NCBI GenBank assembly: GCA_964533785.1
Contig: CAZHNG010000105.1
Coordinates: 1-18,504 of the forward strand
Source of the DNA: JANQRV01 sp964533785
GTDB lineage: Bacteria > Bacteroidota > Bacteroidia > Chitinophagales > Saprospiraceae
DNA: 18,504 bases
Direction of reading: 5' to 3'
The notes under the pieces are model-generated. The model was not told the origin of the DNA and did not search any database. It saw nothing but the letters and a program-made list of their open reading frames with translations. A program made the translations under genes and the position numbers. Each line of letters opens with the position of its first letter. Positions within the stretch are counted from its first letter, which is position 1. Below are positions 1-7,824 of this stretch, one piece after another.

Positions 1-33
1 AGCATAAAATTTGCCCGGCTTTCGCTCGTTCAT
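1..33 (-). CDS. Possible start of a gene running off the left edge (partial)
   Basis: On the minus strand an ATG at 33-31 opens a frame with 11 codons inside the window (MNERKPGKFYA), 24 bases after the stop of the MerR-type gene. A G-rich stretch (GGTGGG) lies just before the ATG. The close spacing suggests co-transcription with the regulator. Eleven residues are too few to identify a family, and the frame may not be coding. Not recognised. Confidence 0.25.
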   Translation of the reverse strand, partial: MNERKPGKFYA

Positions 34-57
34 GACCCACCGAACAAGTCTATTAAA

Positions 58-942
58 TTAAATGTTATTCAGGAAAGTCAGGGCTTGATCTAAGCTCTTA
101 AGGATTTGATAGTTATTGTTATTCGGGGTAATATCTTGTACTACCATTTGATAACCGGAGAAAAGTAGTTGGCAATCCGGAAAACAAAGAGATAACTGAT
201 CGATGTATTTCTGTACCGGCTCTTTAGCATAGGCTTCCGTTATCATCGTAAAGATATGATCGGGTTTCAGTATATTATAGGCGTCTTGTAAATCCGTAAT
301 ATTAATATCTTGGCCGATATATACTACTTTGTGTCCCCTCGATTTCACTAAATAGTGCATAAGCAGCAAACTCAGTTCCTGCCGTTCTCCTTCCGGCAAA
401 TAAAGTAAGAATTTCTTTGCCTTAGTATTTGTAGAGGAAGGCTCTTTATCAATTGCAACGATTATTTTTTGCCGGATTAAAAAACTAATAAAATTTTCTT
501 GTACGGGACTTATCGAACCCGTAAGCCATAATAAGCTGAGTTTGTCGAGGAAAGGATAAATGACCTCTAGCATGGTTTGTTCAAAACCGATTTGCTGGAT
601 GTTAGTATTAATGATCCGGTCAAACTTTTGTTCGTCCATTTCGATCATTGAAATAGTAAGTGCATCGAGTTGGGTACCAAACTCATAATTGATTTCAGAG
701 ATCGCCCGAACTTTCTCTAAAATTTCTTCGGAAGACATTTTGGCGATTTTCGAGATCTTAAGACCGTTTTTATTGAGCAGTGAAATATTGAGGATTAATT
801 TCAGGTCTTTGTCTTCGTAGTATCTAATATTGCTTTTAGTTCGTTTAGGATTGAGAATATTGTACCTTTGCTCCCACGCCCTCAAGGTGTGTGCCTTTAT
901 ACCAGTAAGTTTTTCCAAATCTTTTATCGAATATACGGCCAC
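58..942 (-). CDS. MerR-family transcriptional regulator with B12-binding-type (CarH/LitR-like) sensory domain
   Basis: Predicted DNA-binding regulator. Counting from the proposed GTG start at 942, residues 1-70 form a MerR winged helix (YSIKDLEKLTGIKAHTLRAWEQRY, then NIRYY). Residues about 85-165 resemble the B12 cap domain and 175-290 a B12-type Rossmann domain. In the family, CarH uses a W-x9-E-H motif in the cap and an E-x-H-x-x-G motif to bind adenosylcobalamin for light sensing. Here the cap reads W139 ... E149-N150, and the second motif reads E186-R-Q188-E-L-S. Both histidines are therefore replaced, and cobalamin binding is doubtful. The start is uncertain: TTG at 966 and GTG at 948 are also in frame. 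GTG 942 is preferred because homologues begin about three residues before YSIKDLE. It is transcribed away from the T9SS gene, across a 224-base gap in which I see no other gene. Confidence 0.85.
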   Translation of the reverse strand: MAVYSIKDLEKLTGIKAHTLRAWEQRYNILNPKRTKSNIRYYEDKDLKLILNISLLNKNGLKISKIAKMSSEEILEKVRAISEINYEFGTQLDALTISMIEMDEQKFDRIINTNIQQIGFEQTMLEVIYPFLDKLSLLWLTGSISPVQENFISFLIRQKIIVAIDKEPSSTNTKAKKFLLYLPEGERQELSLLLMHYLVKSRGHKVVYIGQDINITDLQDAYNILKPDHIFTMITEAYAKEPVQKYIDQLSLCFPDCQLLFSGYQMVVQDITPNNNNYQILKSLDQALTFLNNI

Positions 943-1137
943 CTTCACAATCAATTGGTTCAACAATTATAATCGAGCAATGTCAATCTTTTTCGTCAGA
1001 ATTTAATTCGTAAGTGCAATACTAACAGAGGGATAGCGAAAAGGTTCAGGATTTTGTTTGCTGGCTGACCAAACCAGTGTTTCAAAAGTCAATTCATCCT
1101 TATGATTAAGTCGATATTCATTTAGTAATTTTTTATC

Positions 1138-1145
1138 TATTTTTG
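1138..1145 (+). promoter_or_regulatory. Bacteroidota -7 promoter box for the T9SS cargo gene
   Basis: TATTTTTG matches the Bacteroidota -7 consensus TAnnTTTG and lies 21 bases before the ATG at 1167. No clear -33 TTG box is visible at the usual distance. The box overlaps the in-frame TTG at 1143, which argues against that codon being the start. Confidence 0.5.
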
Positions 1146-1166
1146 AATTTTAAATTGCTCTATCAT

Positions 1167-4004
1167 ATGAACTGGAAGCCTACCCTTTTTACTGTTTTAT
1201 TGATCAACCTAATCACATTTGTTTATGGACAAAACAGTTGCGAATACCGATTGCAATTGTTTGACACTTTTGGAGACGGGTGGGCAGGTGCTGCCGTTGA
1301 AGTAACCATAGGCAGTGACACGGAATCCTACACTTTGGACGGCGAAAATGATAATGGTGCTTTCCGCCAATTTAATATATCAGCTACGGACGGGGATACG
1401 ATTATTATAACCTACACTGCCGGCAGCTTTGATATTGATAATGCTTTTACGCTGCTCAATCCCGAAGGAATTGTATTGTATACCGATGAGCGTTTTCCCG
1501 AAGTAGGAGAAGTTTTCAATGGTTCGGTATTTTGTCCGCAGTGTTTTGTCGCTAATCCCAATACAGTGAATATTGACGATGTACGGGCATTTTCTGCATC
1601 CATCAGGTGGTTGCCGCCGGATTCTAATAATATTTATGAAATAGAATACGGTACTCAAGGCTTTATTACCGGCACTGGTAATATAGTAACTACCGCCAAT
1701 ACTCAAATAAATTTAACTGAACTCGATGAAAACACGGCTTACGATTTTTACCTGACGGTCATTTGTGAAGATGAAAGCAGAAGTACCACTATTGGCCCCT
1801 TTTCTTTTACTACTCGTTGGGCAGTTGACCTTACATTGGCAGGAATTGTAGGGCCTGAAACCGCGTGTTTGCTCACATCGAGGGATTCTGTCAAAGTGAT
1901 CCTCAAAAACCTGGGTGGTAACCCTCAGTCTTTAATACCTTTTAGATATAGCGTTAACGGGACGGATGCTGGGGTCAATATTCCTTTCGACGGTTTTTAC
2001 ACTGATGTTTTGGGCAAGGACAGCATGGTTACGGTTGCTTTTGAAACTTTGTTTGACCTTACGGCGCCAGGCGAATACGAAATTATTGCCTGGACGGAAG
2101 TTGAAGGAGATAGTGATACCTCAAACGACACGGCAATCGTCAACATTGTCAATGTTCCCGAAATAACGGATTATCCGTATTTTGAAGATTTTGAGCAATG
2201 GATCGGTGGTTGGACGATCGATCCGGCAAGTGAAAATGCAACCTGGCAAAGAGGAAGACCTCAGGGGAATACCATTCGCAATGCTACGAGCGGCAGCAAT
2301 GCTTATGTTACGAATCTTAGTGGAAATTATGATACCCTTGAAGTCTCTTATCTGCTTTCCCCTTGTTTAGATTTTTCATCACTTGATGAAGATCCCATCA
2401 TCGCTTTTGCTTTAAACATTATTACGGAGGATCAGCTGGACAATGCATGGTTGGAGGTAAGCATAGACGGCGGAGAAGTGTGGGAAAAGGTCGGTAGCGA
2501 AGGTACTGGACTAAATTGGTACAATGATCCCGACGCAGATACCTGGACCGGAGATGGAGGGTTTGAAGACTGGCGAATAGCTTTTAATTCTTTAAGCGGT
2601 ACGGCAGGACAACCGGAAGTGAGGTTACGGTTCGTACTGGAATCAGATTTTGCAACCCAGCTGGAGGGTATTGGTATCGACGATATCTTTATTGCCGAAC
2701 CTTCCAGGAGAGACCTGGCAGGCGTTAGCGTTGTCAATCAGGCCAATCCAAATTGCGGAGCGGTAAATGACCGGGTAGTATTTACAATTACCAATCTGGG
2801 GACTCAGCCTCAGTCGGGCTTTCAGGTGAGCTATCAGGTTAATGAGGGCGAAATTATCTCGGATATCGTTAATAATATTACGCTGCAACCTGGTGCTCAG
2901 GTCGATTATACTTTCAATTCTCCCTTTAACTCTTCGGAGCCGGGGACTTACGAAATCGTTGCATGGACTGATCTGAATAACGACGCTTTTAATCGTACCG
3001 ACACTGCTTCCTTTCGATTTACCACCATTAGTGAAATTCCGTACAGTGAAGATTTCGAAGCCGGTATATTGCCGTTGGAATGGACTACTGATGAAGAGGC
3101 CATAGTAGCTAATGAGCACGGCAACACTTCTTTTGTTTTGTTCAACAACATGTGGAGTGGTGATCCCAGCTTTGTAGCGGAAAGCCCTCAGTTGGGGATA
3201 ATCCAAAATAATGATAGTCTGGTTTTCGATTACCGGATCGTTGATTTTCTGGGAGACGGGAATACCGCTACAAATCTTGGAGCAAATGACAATATCATTG
3301 TTCAGATTTCTACCGATTGCGGGGAAACCTACGAAACGGTCTTTGTGATTGATAATAATAATCACCTACCTTCAACTAATTTACAGCAAGTAAATATTCC
3401 GTTAGGTGCTTACGTTGGACAATATATTCGTGTACGATTCATTGCTACCTGGGGGGAAGGCGACTATTTTGTTGATATCGACAACTTCAATATTCCAAGG
3501 TGTAGTGGAGATCTAGGATTGGTAGCGGAAGTCGTTGATGCAACAGGTGAAGGTGCAATGGACGGTAGGATTAGCGTGACACCGACGAAAGGGGTAATGC
3601 CATATACCTTCAATTGGAATACAGGAGCCACCACTTCTACTTTAACTAATTTATCCCCTCAGTTATACCAGGTAACTGTAACCGACAGGTTCGGTTGTGC
3701 GGAGACAGCTGATTTTTCTTTGGTCGTAAGTACGGAGGATGAGATCGAGACCCTTGACTTTCTCGAAATCTATCCGAACCCGACGAGCGATATTATCACG
3801 CTCTCAATTGGATTTACCTCAAGAGCAGATCTACGGGCAGAAGTTTTTAATTTGATGGGGCAACAAATCTTCCATACCGTCGAAGATGCCGTACAACAAG
3901 TTACAATTCCAGTAGATCTAAGCAGTCAGCCAAGTGGTATTTACCTGTTGAGAATTTGGTCTGATCAACAATTTTTGACCAGGCAGGTAGTAAAATCCAG
4001 GTAG
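1167..4004 (+). CDS. Large secreted multidomain protein with type IX secretion C-terminal sorting domain
   Basis: Predicted 945-residue surface or secreted protein of unknown activity. Residues 1-21 are a typical signal peptide ending VYG before QNSCEY. A domain with DTFGDGW (33-39) follows, then a fibronectin-III-like domain (about 130-217). A CARDB-like plus choice-of-anchor-J-like pair (about 221-512) is repeated as a second pair (516-778), with matching phrases such as GEYEIIAWT/GTYEIVAWT and YFEDFE/YSEDFE. A SprB-like repeat follows (779-855, YTFNWNTGATT ... YQVTVTDRFGC). A T9SS type A sorting domain closes the protein (866-945, YPNPTSD, VFNLMGQ, PSGIYLLRI). No catalytic domain was recognised, so an adhesive or matrix role is inferred. 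The start is the ATG at 1167, because it begins the signal peptide. The TTG at 1143 lies in the promoter box. Confidence 0.9.
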   Translation: MNWKPTLFTVLLINLITFVYGQNSCEYRLQLFDTFGDGWAGAAVEVTIGSDTESYTLDGENDNGAFRQFNISATDGDTIIITYTAGSFDIDNAFTLLNPEGIVLYTDERFPEVGEVFNGSVFCPQCFVANPNTVNIDDVRAFSASIRWLPPDSNNIYEIEYGTQGFITGTGNIVTTANTQINLTELDENTAYDFYLTVICEDESRSTTIGPFSFTTRWAVDLTLAGIVGPETACLLTSRDSVKVILKNLGGNPQSLIPFRYSVNGTDAGVNIPFDGFYTDVLGKDSMVTVAFETLFDLTAPGEYEIIAWTEVEGDSDTSNDTAIVNIVNVPEITDYPYFEDFEQWIGGWTIDPASENATWQRGRPQGNTIRNATSGSNAYVTNLSGNYDTLEVSYLLSPCLDFSSLDEDPIIAFALNIITEDQLDNAWLEVSIDGGEVWEKVGSEGTGLNWYNDPDADTWTGDGGFEDWRIAFNSLSGTAGQPEVRLRFVLESDFATQLEGIGIDDIFIAEPSRRDLAGVSVVNQANPNCGAVNDRVVFTITNLGTQPQSGFQVSYQVNEGEIISDIVNNITLQPGAQVDYTFNSPFNSSEPGTYEIVAWTDLNNDAFNRTDTASFRFTTISEIPYSEDFEAGILPLEWTTDEEAIVANEHGNTSFVLFNNMWSGDPSFVAESPQLGIIQNNDSLVFDYRIVDFLGDGNTATNLGANDNIIVQISTDCGETYETVFVIDNNNHLPSTNLQQVNIPLGAYVGQYIRVRFIATWGEGDYFVDIDNFNIPRCSGDLGLVAEVVDATGEGAMDGRISVTPTKGVMPYTFNWNTGATTSTLTNLSPQLYQVTVTDRFGCAETADFSLVVSTEDEIETLDFLEIYPNPTSDIITLSIGFTSRADLRAEVFNLMGQQIFHTVEDAVQQVTIPVDLSSQPSGIYLLRIWSDQQFLTRQVVKSR

Positions 4005-4105
4005 TAAGTAGAACATCCAGGTTGGTTAATATTTCGGTTTATGTCCTATAGCCATTGAACTATTTAGCACCCAAAATGTATTACACTTCGTAATTTGACA
4101 ATAAG

Positions 4106-5239
4106 ATGAAAATAGGAATTGTCTGTTATCCAACCTACGGTGGTAGTGGAGTAGTTGCCACGGAACTCGGGATCGGCCTTGCGAAAGCGGGGCACGAGAT
4201 CCACTTTATCACCTATAAAAGACCTGCTCGTTTATCCTCTTTTCAAGAAAATGTTTTTCTGCACGAAGTCACGACGGATGATTATCCGCTTTTTGAATAC
4301 CTGCCCTACGAAAGTGCTTTGGCAAGCAAACTGGTCGATGTTGTGAAATTTGAAAAATTAGACCTTTTGCACGTGCATTACGCTATTCCCCATGCCTCAG
4401 TTGCCTATTTGGCCAAAAAAATCTTGCTGGCGGAGGGCAAGTACGTACCCGTGGTTACTACCTTACACGGAACTGATATTACCTTGGTTGGAAATAACAA
4501 AGCCTTCTCACCCGTAGTAGCTTTTTCCATCAATAAATCAGATGGAGTCACTGCAGTATCAGAAAGCCTGAAGCAACAAACCTATCAATATTTTAAAATC
4601 GAAAAAGACATACAAGTCATTTATAATTTTATTGATTTTGAACGATTTTCCCGTTCTAATAAAGACCATTTTAAGAAAGCATTAGCACCTAATGGAGAAA
4701 GGATCCTGGCCCATGTATCTAATTTCCGGAAGGTAAAACGGGTGCAAGACGTTATTCAGGTGTTCAAGAAGGTATACGATAAAATACCTTGCAAATTATT
4801 GTTGATCGGAGATGGTCCCGAGCGTCGAAATGCCGAAGAATTGTGTCGAAAAATACAATTGTGTCATGAAGTACGGTTCTTGGGAAAACAAGATGCCGTG
4901 GAAGAATTATTAGCTATTTCCGATTTATTTGTTATGCCTTCGGAGAGTGAAAGTTTTGGCCTGGCCGCCTTAGAGGCTATGGCTTGCGAAGTTCCCGTTA
5001 TTTCCAGTAATGCGGGAGGTTTACCCGAAGTAAATATTCATGGAGAGACTGGTTTTTTGAGCAATGTTGGCGACATTGATGATATGGCTCAAAATGCCTT
5101 GAATATTTTACACGATGAAAAAACCCTCCACCGTTTTAGGACCAACGCGCTGGCACAAGCTAAACGGTTTGACATCAGCAACATCTTGCCCCAATATGAG
5201 GCTTTTTACGAAGAAGTGCTGGCAACTGCCGTCTACTAA
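4106..5239 (+). CDS. bshA: N-acetyl-alpha-D-glucosaminyl L-malate synthase BshA
   Basis: Cytoplasmic GT4-family glycosyltransferase that joins GlcNAc from UDP-GlcNAc to L-malate, the first step of bacillithiol synthesis. The N terminus (MKIGIVCYPTYGGSGVVATELG) is the BshA hallmark. Other landmarks are HVHYAIPHA (89-97), HGTDITLVG (121-129), the donor-site lysine/arginine region SNFRKVKR (205-212), GDGPE (235-239) and the GT4 E-x7-E motif (E282SFGLAALE290). The length of 377 residues is normal. It starts 101 bases after the T9SS gene on the same strand. I see no terminator hairpin between them, but no functional link either. BshB and BshC, which complete the pathway, are not in the window. Assignment is confident from motifs; that this organism makes bacillithiol or a relative is inference. 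Confidence 0.94.
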   Translation: MKIGIVCYPTYGGSGVVATELGIGLAKAGHEIHFITYKRPARLSSFQENVFLHEVTTDDYPLFEYLPYESALASKLVDVVKFEKLDLLHVHYAIPHASVAYLAKKILLAEGKYVPVVTTLHGTDITLVGNNKAFSPVVAFSINKSDGVTAVSESLKQQTYQYFKIEKDIQVIYNFIDFERFSRSNKDHFKKALAPNGERILAHVSNFRKVKRVQDVIQVFKKVYDKIPCKLLLIGDGPERRNAEELCRKIQLCHEVRFLGKQDAVEELLAISDLFVMPSESESFGLAALEAMACEVPVISSNAGGLPEVNIHGETGFLSNVGDIDDMAQNALNILHDEKTLHRFRTNALAQAKRFDISNILPQYEAFYEEVLATAVY

Positions 5240-5297
5240 AAAGCGACTATTAGCGCTCCCGATTTCCATCCAAGATCCCTGAAATTGTATTGATCTA

Positions 5298-5328
5298 TTG
5301 AACTACGGCTCAGGATTTGTTATCTTCA
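5298..5328 (+). promoter_or_regulatory. Possible promoter of the NagA-like/Nramp-like gene pair
   Basis: TATCTTCA at 5321-5328 is an imperfect match to TAnnTTTG, with a TTG at 5298-5300 placed 20 bases upstream, which fits Bacteroidota -33/-7 spacing. The ATG follows at 5352. The match is weak. Confidence 0.3.
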
Positions 5329-5351
5329 TTCCGTAACAAATCGATAAACCA

Positions 5352-6566
5352 ATGTACAAGGCCAGTATTTTTTTTGTTTCTTTTCTTTTAATAGCTCTTA
5401 ATAACTTGAAGGCGCAAGAAAACAACACCATAAAAGGGATTTTGTACACCGATCTCTCTCCGGTCGCCATTGTAGTTAAAGAAGGCCGGATAATGGAAAT
5501 CAAACGTTTGGCCATGGATGCAGTGGTACCTGAGTTGATCGTCGCTCCCGGCCTTATCGACATTCAGATCAATGGTTATTACGGTGTTGATTTCTCTGGT
5601 CCGGATCTAACGGTAGAAGGGATAAAAAATGCTACCCTTGCCTTGTGGGAAGCAGGGGTAACGACTTATTTCCCGACGGTCATTACCAGCGACATTGCTC
5701 GTATTAAAGAGAATTTTTCGGTTCTCGCCAAAGCAAAAAGTACATCCGGTATTGGCGAATCCCTGGCCGCTTTCCATTTAGAAGGGCCTTATATTTCCCC
5801 CTTGAAAGGATTTCGGGGGGCTCACCTGGAAAAGTATATCAAACCGCCTGATTGGCAGGAGTTTCAAAACATACAAGAAATAGCTGGTCAGCACATTAAA
5901 TTGATTACGGTAGCTCCGGAAATTGACGGTGCCATTCCCTTTATCCGTCAATGTACCCAAAGCGGTATGGTCGTTTCACTTGGTCATCATAACGGAACAG
6001 CCCGGGAAATACAACAAGCAGTAGATGCGGGTGCTCGCATGGCTACCCACCTGGGAAATGGATGTGCCAACGAAATAAATCGCCACCATAATCCAATTTG
6101 GCCGCAACTGTCCAATGACTTCCTTACTCCAAGTATTATTGCCGATGGTTTCCATCTCACTAAAGAAGAAATAAGGACTTTTCACAAAGTCAAAGGAACG
6201 GATGGTATCATCCTGGTATCTGATGCACTGGATCTTGCGGGCTTACCACCAGGAGAATATATTCGTGGAGAAAGGAAGTTACTCCTCACTCCAGATGTGG
6301 TCAAACTGCCGGATGAAAATGTACTAGCGGGTGCAGCCTCGCCTATCAGTAAATGTGTCGGTGTAATGATGGAATACACGCAATGCAGTTTACAGGAAGC
6401 TATTCAAATGGCTAGTACCAACCCAGCCAATATGTTTTCCTTGCATGATCGGGGAACTATCGCTCCTGGCAAGCGTGCTGATTTGATCCTTTTTACCCTC
6501 GACAATAATAAAGTAGTGATTCAAAAAACTTACGTTGGCGGATCTTTGGTGTATTCCCGGCAATAA
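5352..6566 (+). CDS. NagA-family amidohydrolase (N-acetylglucosamine-6-phosphate deacetylase-like) with signal peptide
   Basis: Metal-dependent TIM-barrel amidohydrolase of 404 residues. NagA removes acetate from N-acetylglucosamine 6-phosphate. Family landmarks are present: PGLIDIQING (66-75), HLEGP with metal ligand E144, GHHNGT with H212, THLGNGC with H233, ADGFH (264-268) and VSDA with the catalytic aspartate D291. Two things are unusual. First, residues 1-22 (hydrophobic, ending LKAQ) look like a cleavable signal peptide in front of the normal NagA N terminus, so the protein may act in the periplasm, where a sugar phosphate is an unlikely substrate. Second, THLGNGC...NRHHNPIW differs from the THLYNAM of classical NagA and marks a divergent branch. 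The true substrate may be another N-acetylated or amide compound. The Nramp-like transporter starts 13 bases after its stop, so the two probably form an operon. Confidence 0.85.
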   Translation: MYKASIFFVSFLLIALNNLKAQENNTIKGILYTDLSPVAIVVKEGRIMEIKRLAMDAVVPELIVAPGLIDIQINGYYGVDFSGPDLTVEGIKNATLALWEAGVTTYFPTVITSDIARIKENFSVLAKAKSTSGIGESLAAFHLEGPYISPLKGFRGAHLEKYIKPPDWQEFQNIQEIAGQHIKLITVAPEIDGAIPFIRQCTQSGMVVSLGHHNGTAREIQQAVDAGARMATHLGNGCANEINRHHNPIWPQLSNDFLTPSIIADGFHLTKEEIRTFHKVKGTDGIILVSDALDLAGLPPGEYIRGERKLLLTPDVVKLPDENVLAGAASPISKCVGVMMEYTQCSLQEAIQMASTNPANMFSLHDRGTIAPGKRADLILFTLDNNKVVIQKTYVGGSLVYSRQ

Positions 6567-6579
6567 AGCTAGATCTGTG

Positions 6580-7824
6580 ATGAAAAACAATTCTTTGTTA
6601 GCAAAACTACTAGTGGGATTAAGCGCCATCGGCCCCGGTTTATTTTTAATTGGATACAATATTGGTACCGGGAGCGTTACGACCATGGCCAAAACAGGGG
6701 CTGAACACAGCATGAGTTTATTTTGGGCGCTTGTTCTATCTTGTATTTTTACCTATGTACTCATGGTCGCTTATGGCAAGGTTACACTGGTGACGGGTAA
6801 TACTATATTGTACAACTTTAAACAAGTGTTTAAATGGGGAAAGGTATTGGCACTGTACATTATTACTGCTCTTATTCTTGGGGAATTACTCGCTTTGATG
6901 GGAGTGATGGGTATTGTTGCTGATCTGGTACAGGAAGGTATTCGGTTGTCATTTGGGGATCTAATCCTGCACCGGGGATGGATCATTTTGTTTTTCTCTG
7001 TTTTGTTGTACATCTTACTTTGGTTTGGACGCTATCAGTTATTTGAGCGGGTTTTAACTATACTGGTCGTACTGATGGGGCTTTCTTTTATCGTGGTTTT
7101 TTTCATGGTGAAACCAAGTTGGCAGGAATTGTTTTCGGGTATGATTCCCAGGATACCAGAGACTGCAGGTTCATTGGGATTGATCGCGGCAATTGCCGGA
7201 ACGACCTGTTCTGCTGCTGTTTTTGTAATGAGAAGTACGGTGGTTGCCGAAAAAGGATGGGGTATCAAGGATCTGAAAGCAGAAAAAAAGGATGCTTTTG
7301 TTTCCGCCGCAACGATGCTTTTTCTCAGTGGGGTCATCATGGCGGTGGGGGCGGGTACGCTCCACGTTATGGGGCTGAAGCTTGATAATACGGTGGAAAT
7401 GATCCATTTATTAGAACCGATCGGAGGGAAGACGGCGGCTTTCCTGTTGATCATCGGGATTACCGGGGCCGGGCTTTCCACCATTTTCCCCATTGTTCTG
7501 ATCGCTCCCTGGCTGATCGCAGATTATCAAGGTAAACCAAGGAACATTCATTCTGTCCAATCAAGAGTTCTGATTTTTCTGGCTCTGCTTTTTGCTTTCG
7601 GCACCATTTTTCTAGAACAACGACCTCCGGCACTGATGATATTTTCTCAGGCATTCCAGGCCTGTATCTTACCGGCAGTAGCTATCCCTATTTTTCTGTT
7701 GATCAATAGAGCAGGGCTAATGCACGGTCATACCGCAAGCCTTCGACTCAACATTAGCGTCATTGCCGTCATTTTATTTTCATTCTTAACGACCTATTTC
7801 GCTTTGGAAGAATTCTTACATTAA
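6580..7824 (+). CDS. Nramp-family membrane transporter lacking the DPGN and MPH metal-binding motifs
   Basis: Integral inner-membrane protein of 414 residues with about 11 hydrophobic segments and the Nramp fold signature GPGLFLIGYN in segment 1. Nramp proteins normally import Mn2+ or Fe2+ using an aspartate and asparagine in DPGN (segment 1) and a methionine in MPH (segment 6). In register, this protein has GTGS at 29-32 in place of DPGN. It has SAA at 211-213 in place of MPH, inside AGTTCSAAVFVMRS. The canonical metal site is therefore missing and the cargo is unlikely to be Mn2+ or Fe2+ by that mechanism. Mg2+ or an organic solute is possible. The start is the ATG at 6580, 13 bases past the NagA-like stop; an in-frame TTG at 6535 lies inside that gene. 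Its stop overlaps the stop of the convergent oxidoreductase gene by 4 bases. Confidence 0.85.
   Translation: MKNNSLLAKLLVGLSAIGPGLFLIGYNIGTGSVTTMAKTGAEHSMSLFWALVLSCIFTYVLMVAYGKVTLVTGNTILYNFKQVFKWGKVLALYIITALILGELLALMGVMGIVADLVQEGIRLSFGDLILHRGWIILFFSVLLYILLWFGRYQLFERVLTILVVLMGLSFIVVFFMVKPSWQELFSGMIPRIPETAGSLGLIAAIAGTTCSAAVFVMRSTVVAEKGWGIKDLKAEKKDAFVSAATMLFLSGVIMAVGAGTLHVMGLKLDNTVEMIHLLEPIGGKTAAFLLIIGITGAGLSTIFPIVLIAPWLIADYQGKPRNIHSVQSRVLIFLALLFAFGTIFLEQRPPALMIFSQAFQACILPAVAIPIFLLINRAGLMHGHTASLRLNISVIAVILFSFLTTYFALEEFLH

Noticed and set aside
1143..1166. TTG at 1143 as start of the T9SS cargo gene
   Set aside because: It overlaps the -7 box TATTTTTG and adds residues in front of a good signal peptide that begins at the ATG 1167.
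2643..3365. 240-codon minus-strand open frame
   Set aside because: It lies wholly antisense inside the T9SS cargo gene and its translation shows no family features.
5352..6566. NagA-like protein as the bacillithiol deacetylase BshB beside bshA
   Set aside because: BshB is a PIG-L-type deacetylase. This protein is a TIM-barrel amidohydrolase with a signal peptide, so proximity is the only link.
6535..6579. TTG at 6535 as start of the Nramp-like gene
   Set aside because: It lies inside the NagA-like gene and adds a non-hydrophobic segment absent from the family; the ATG at 6580 fits.
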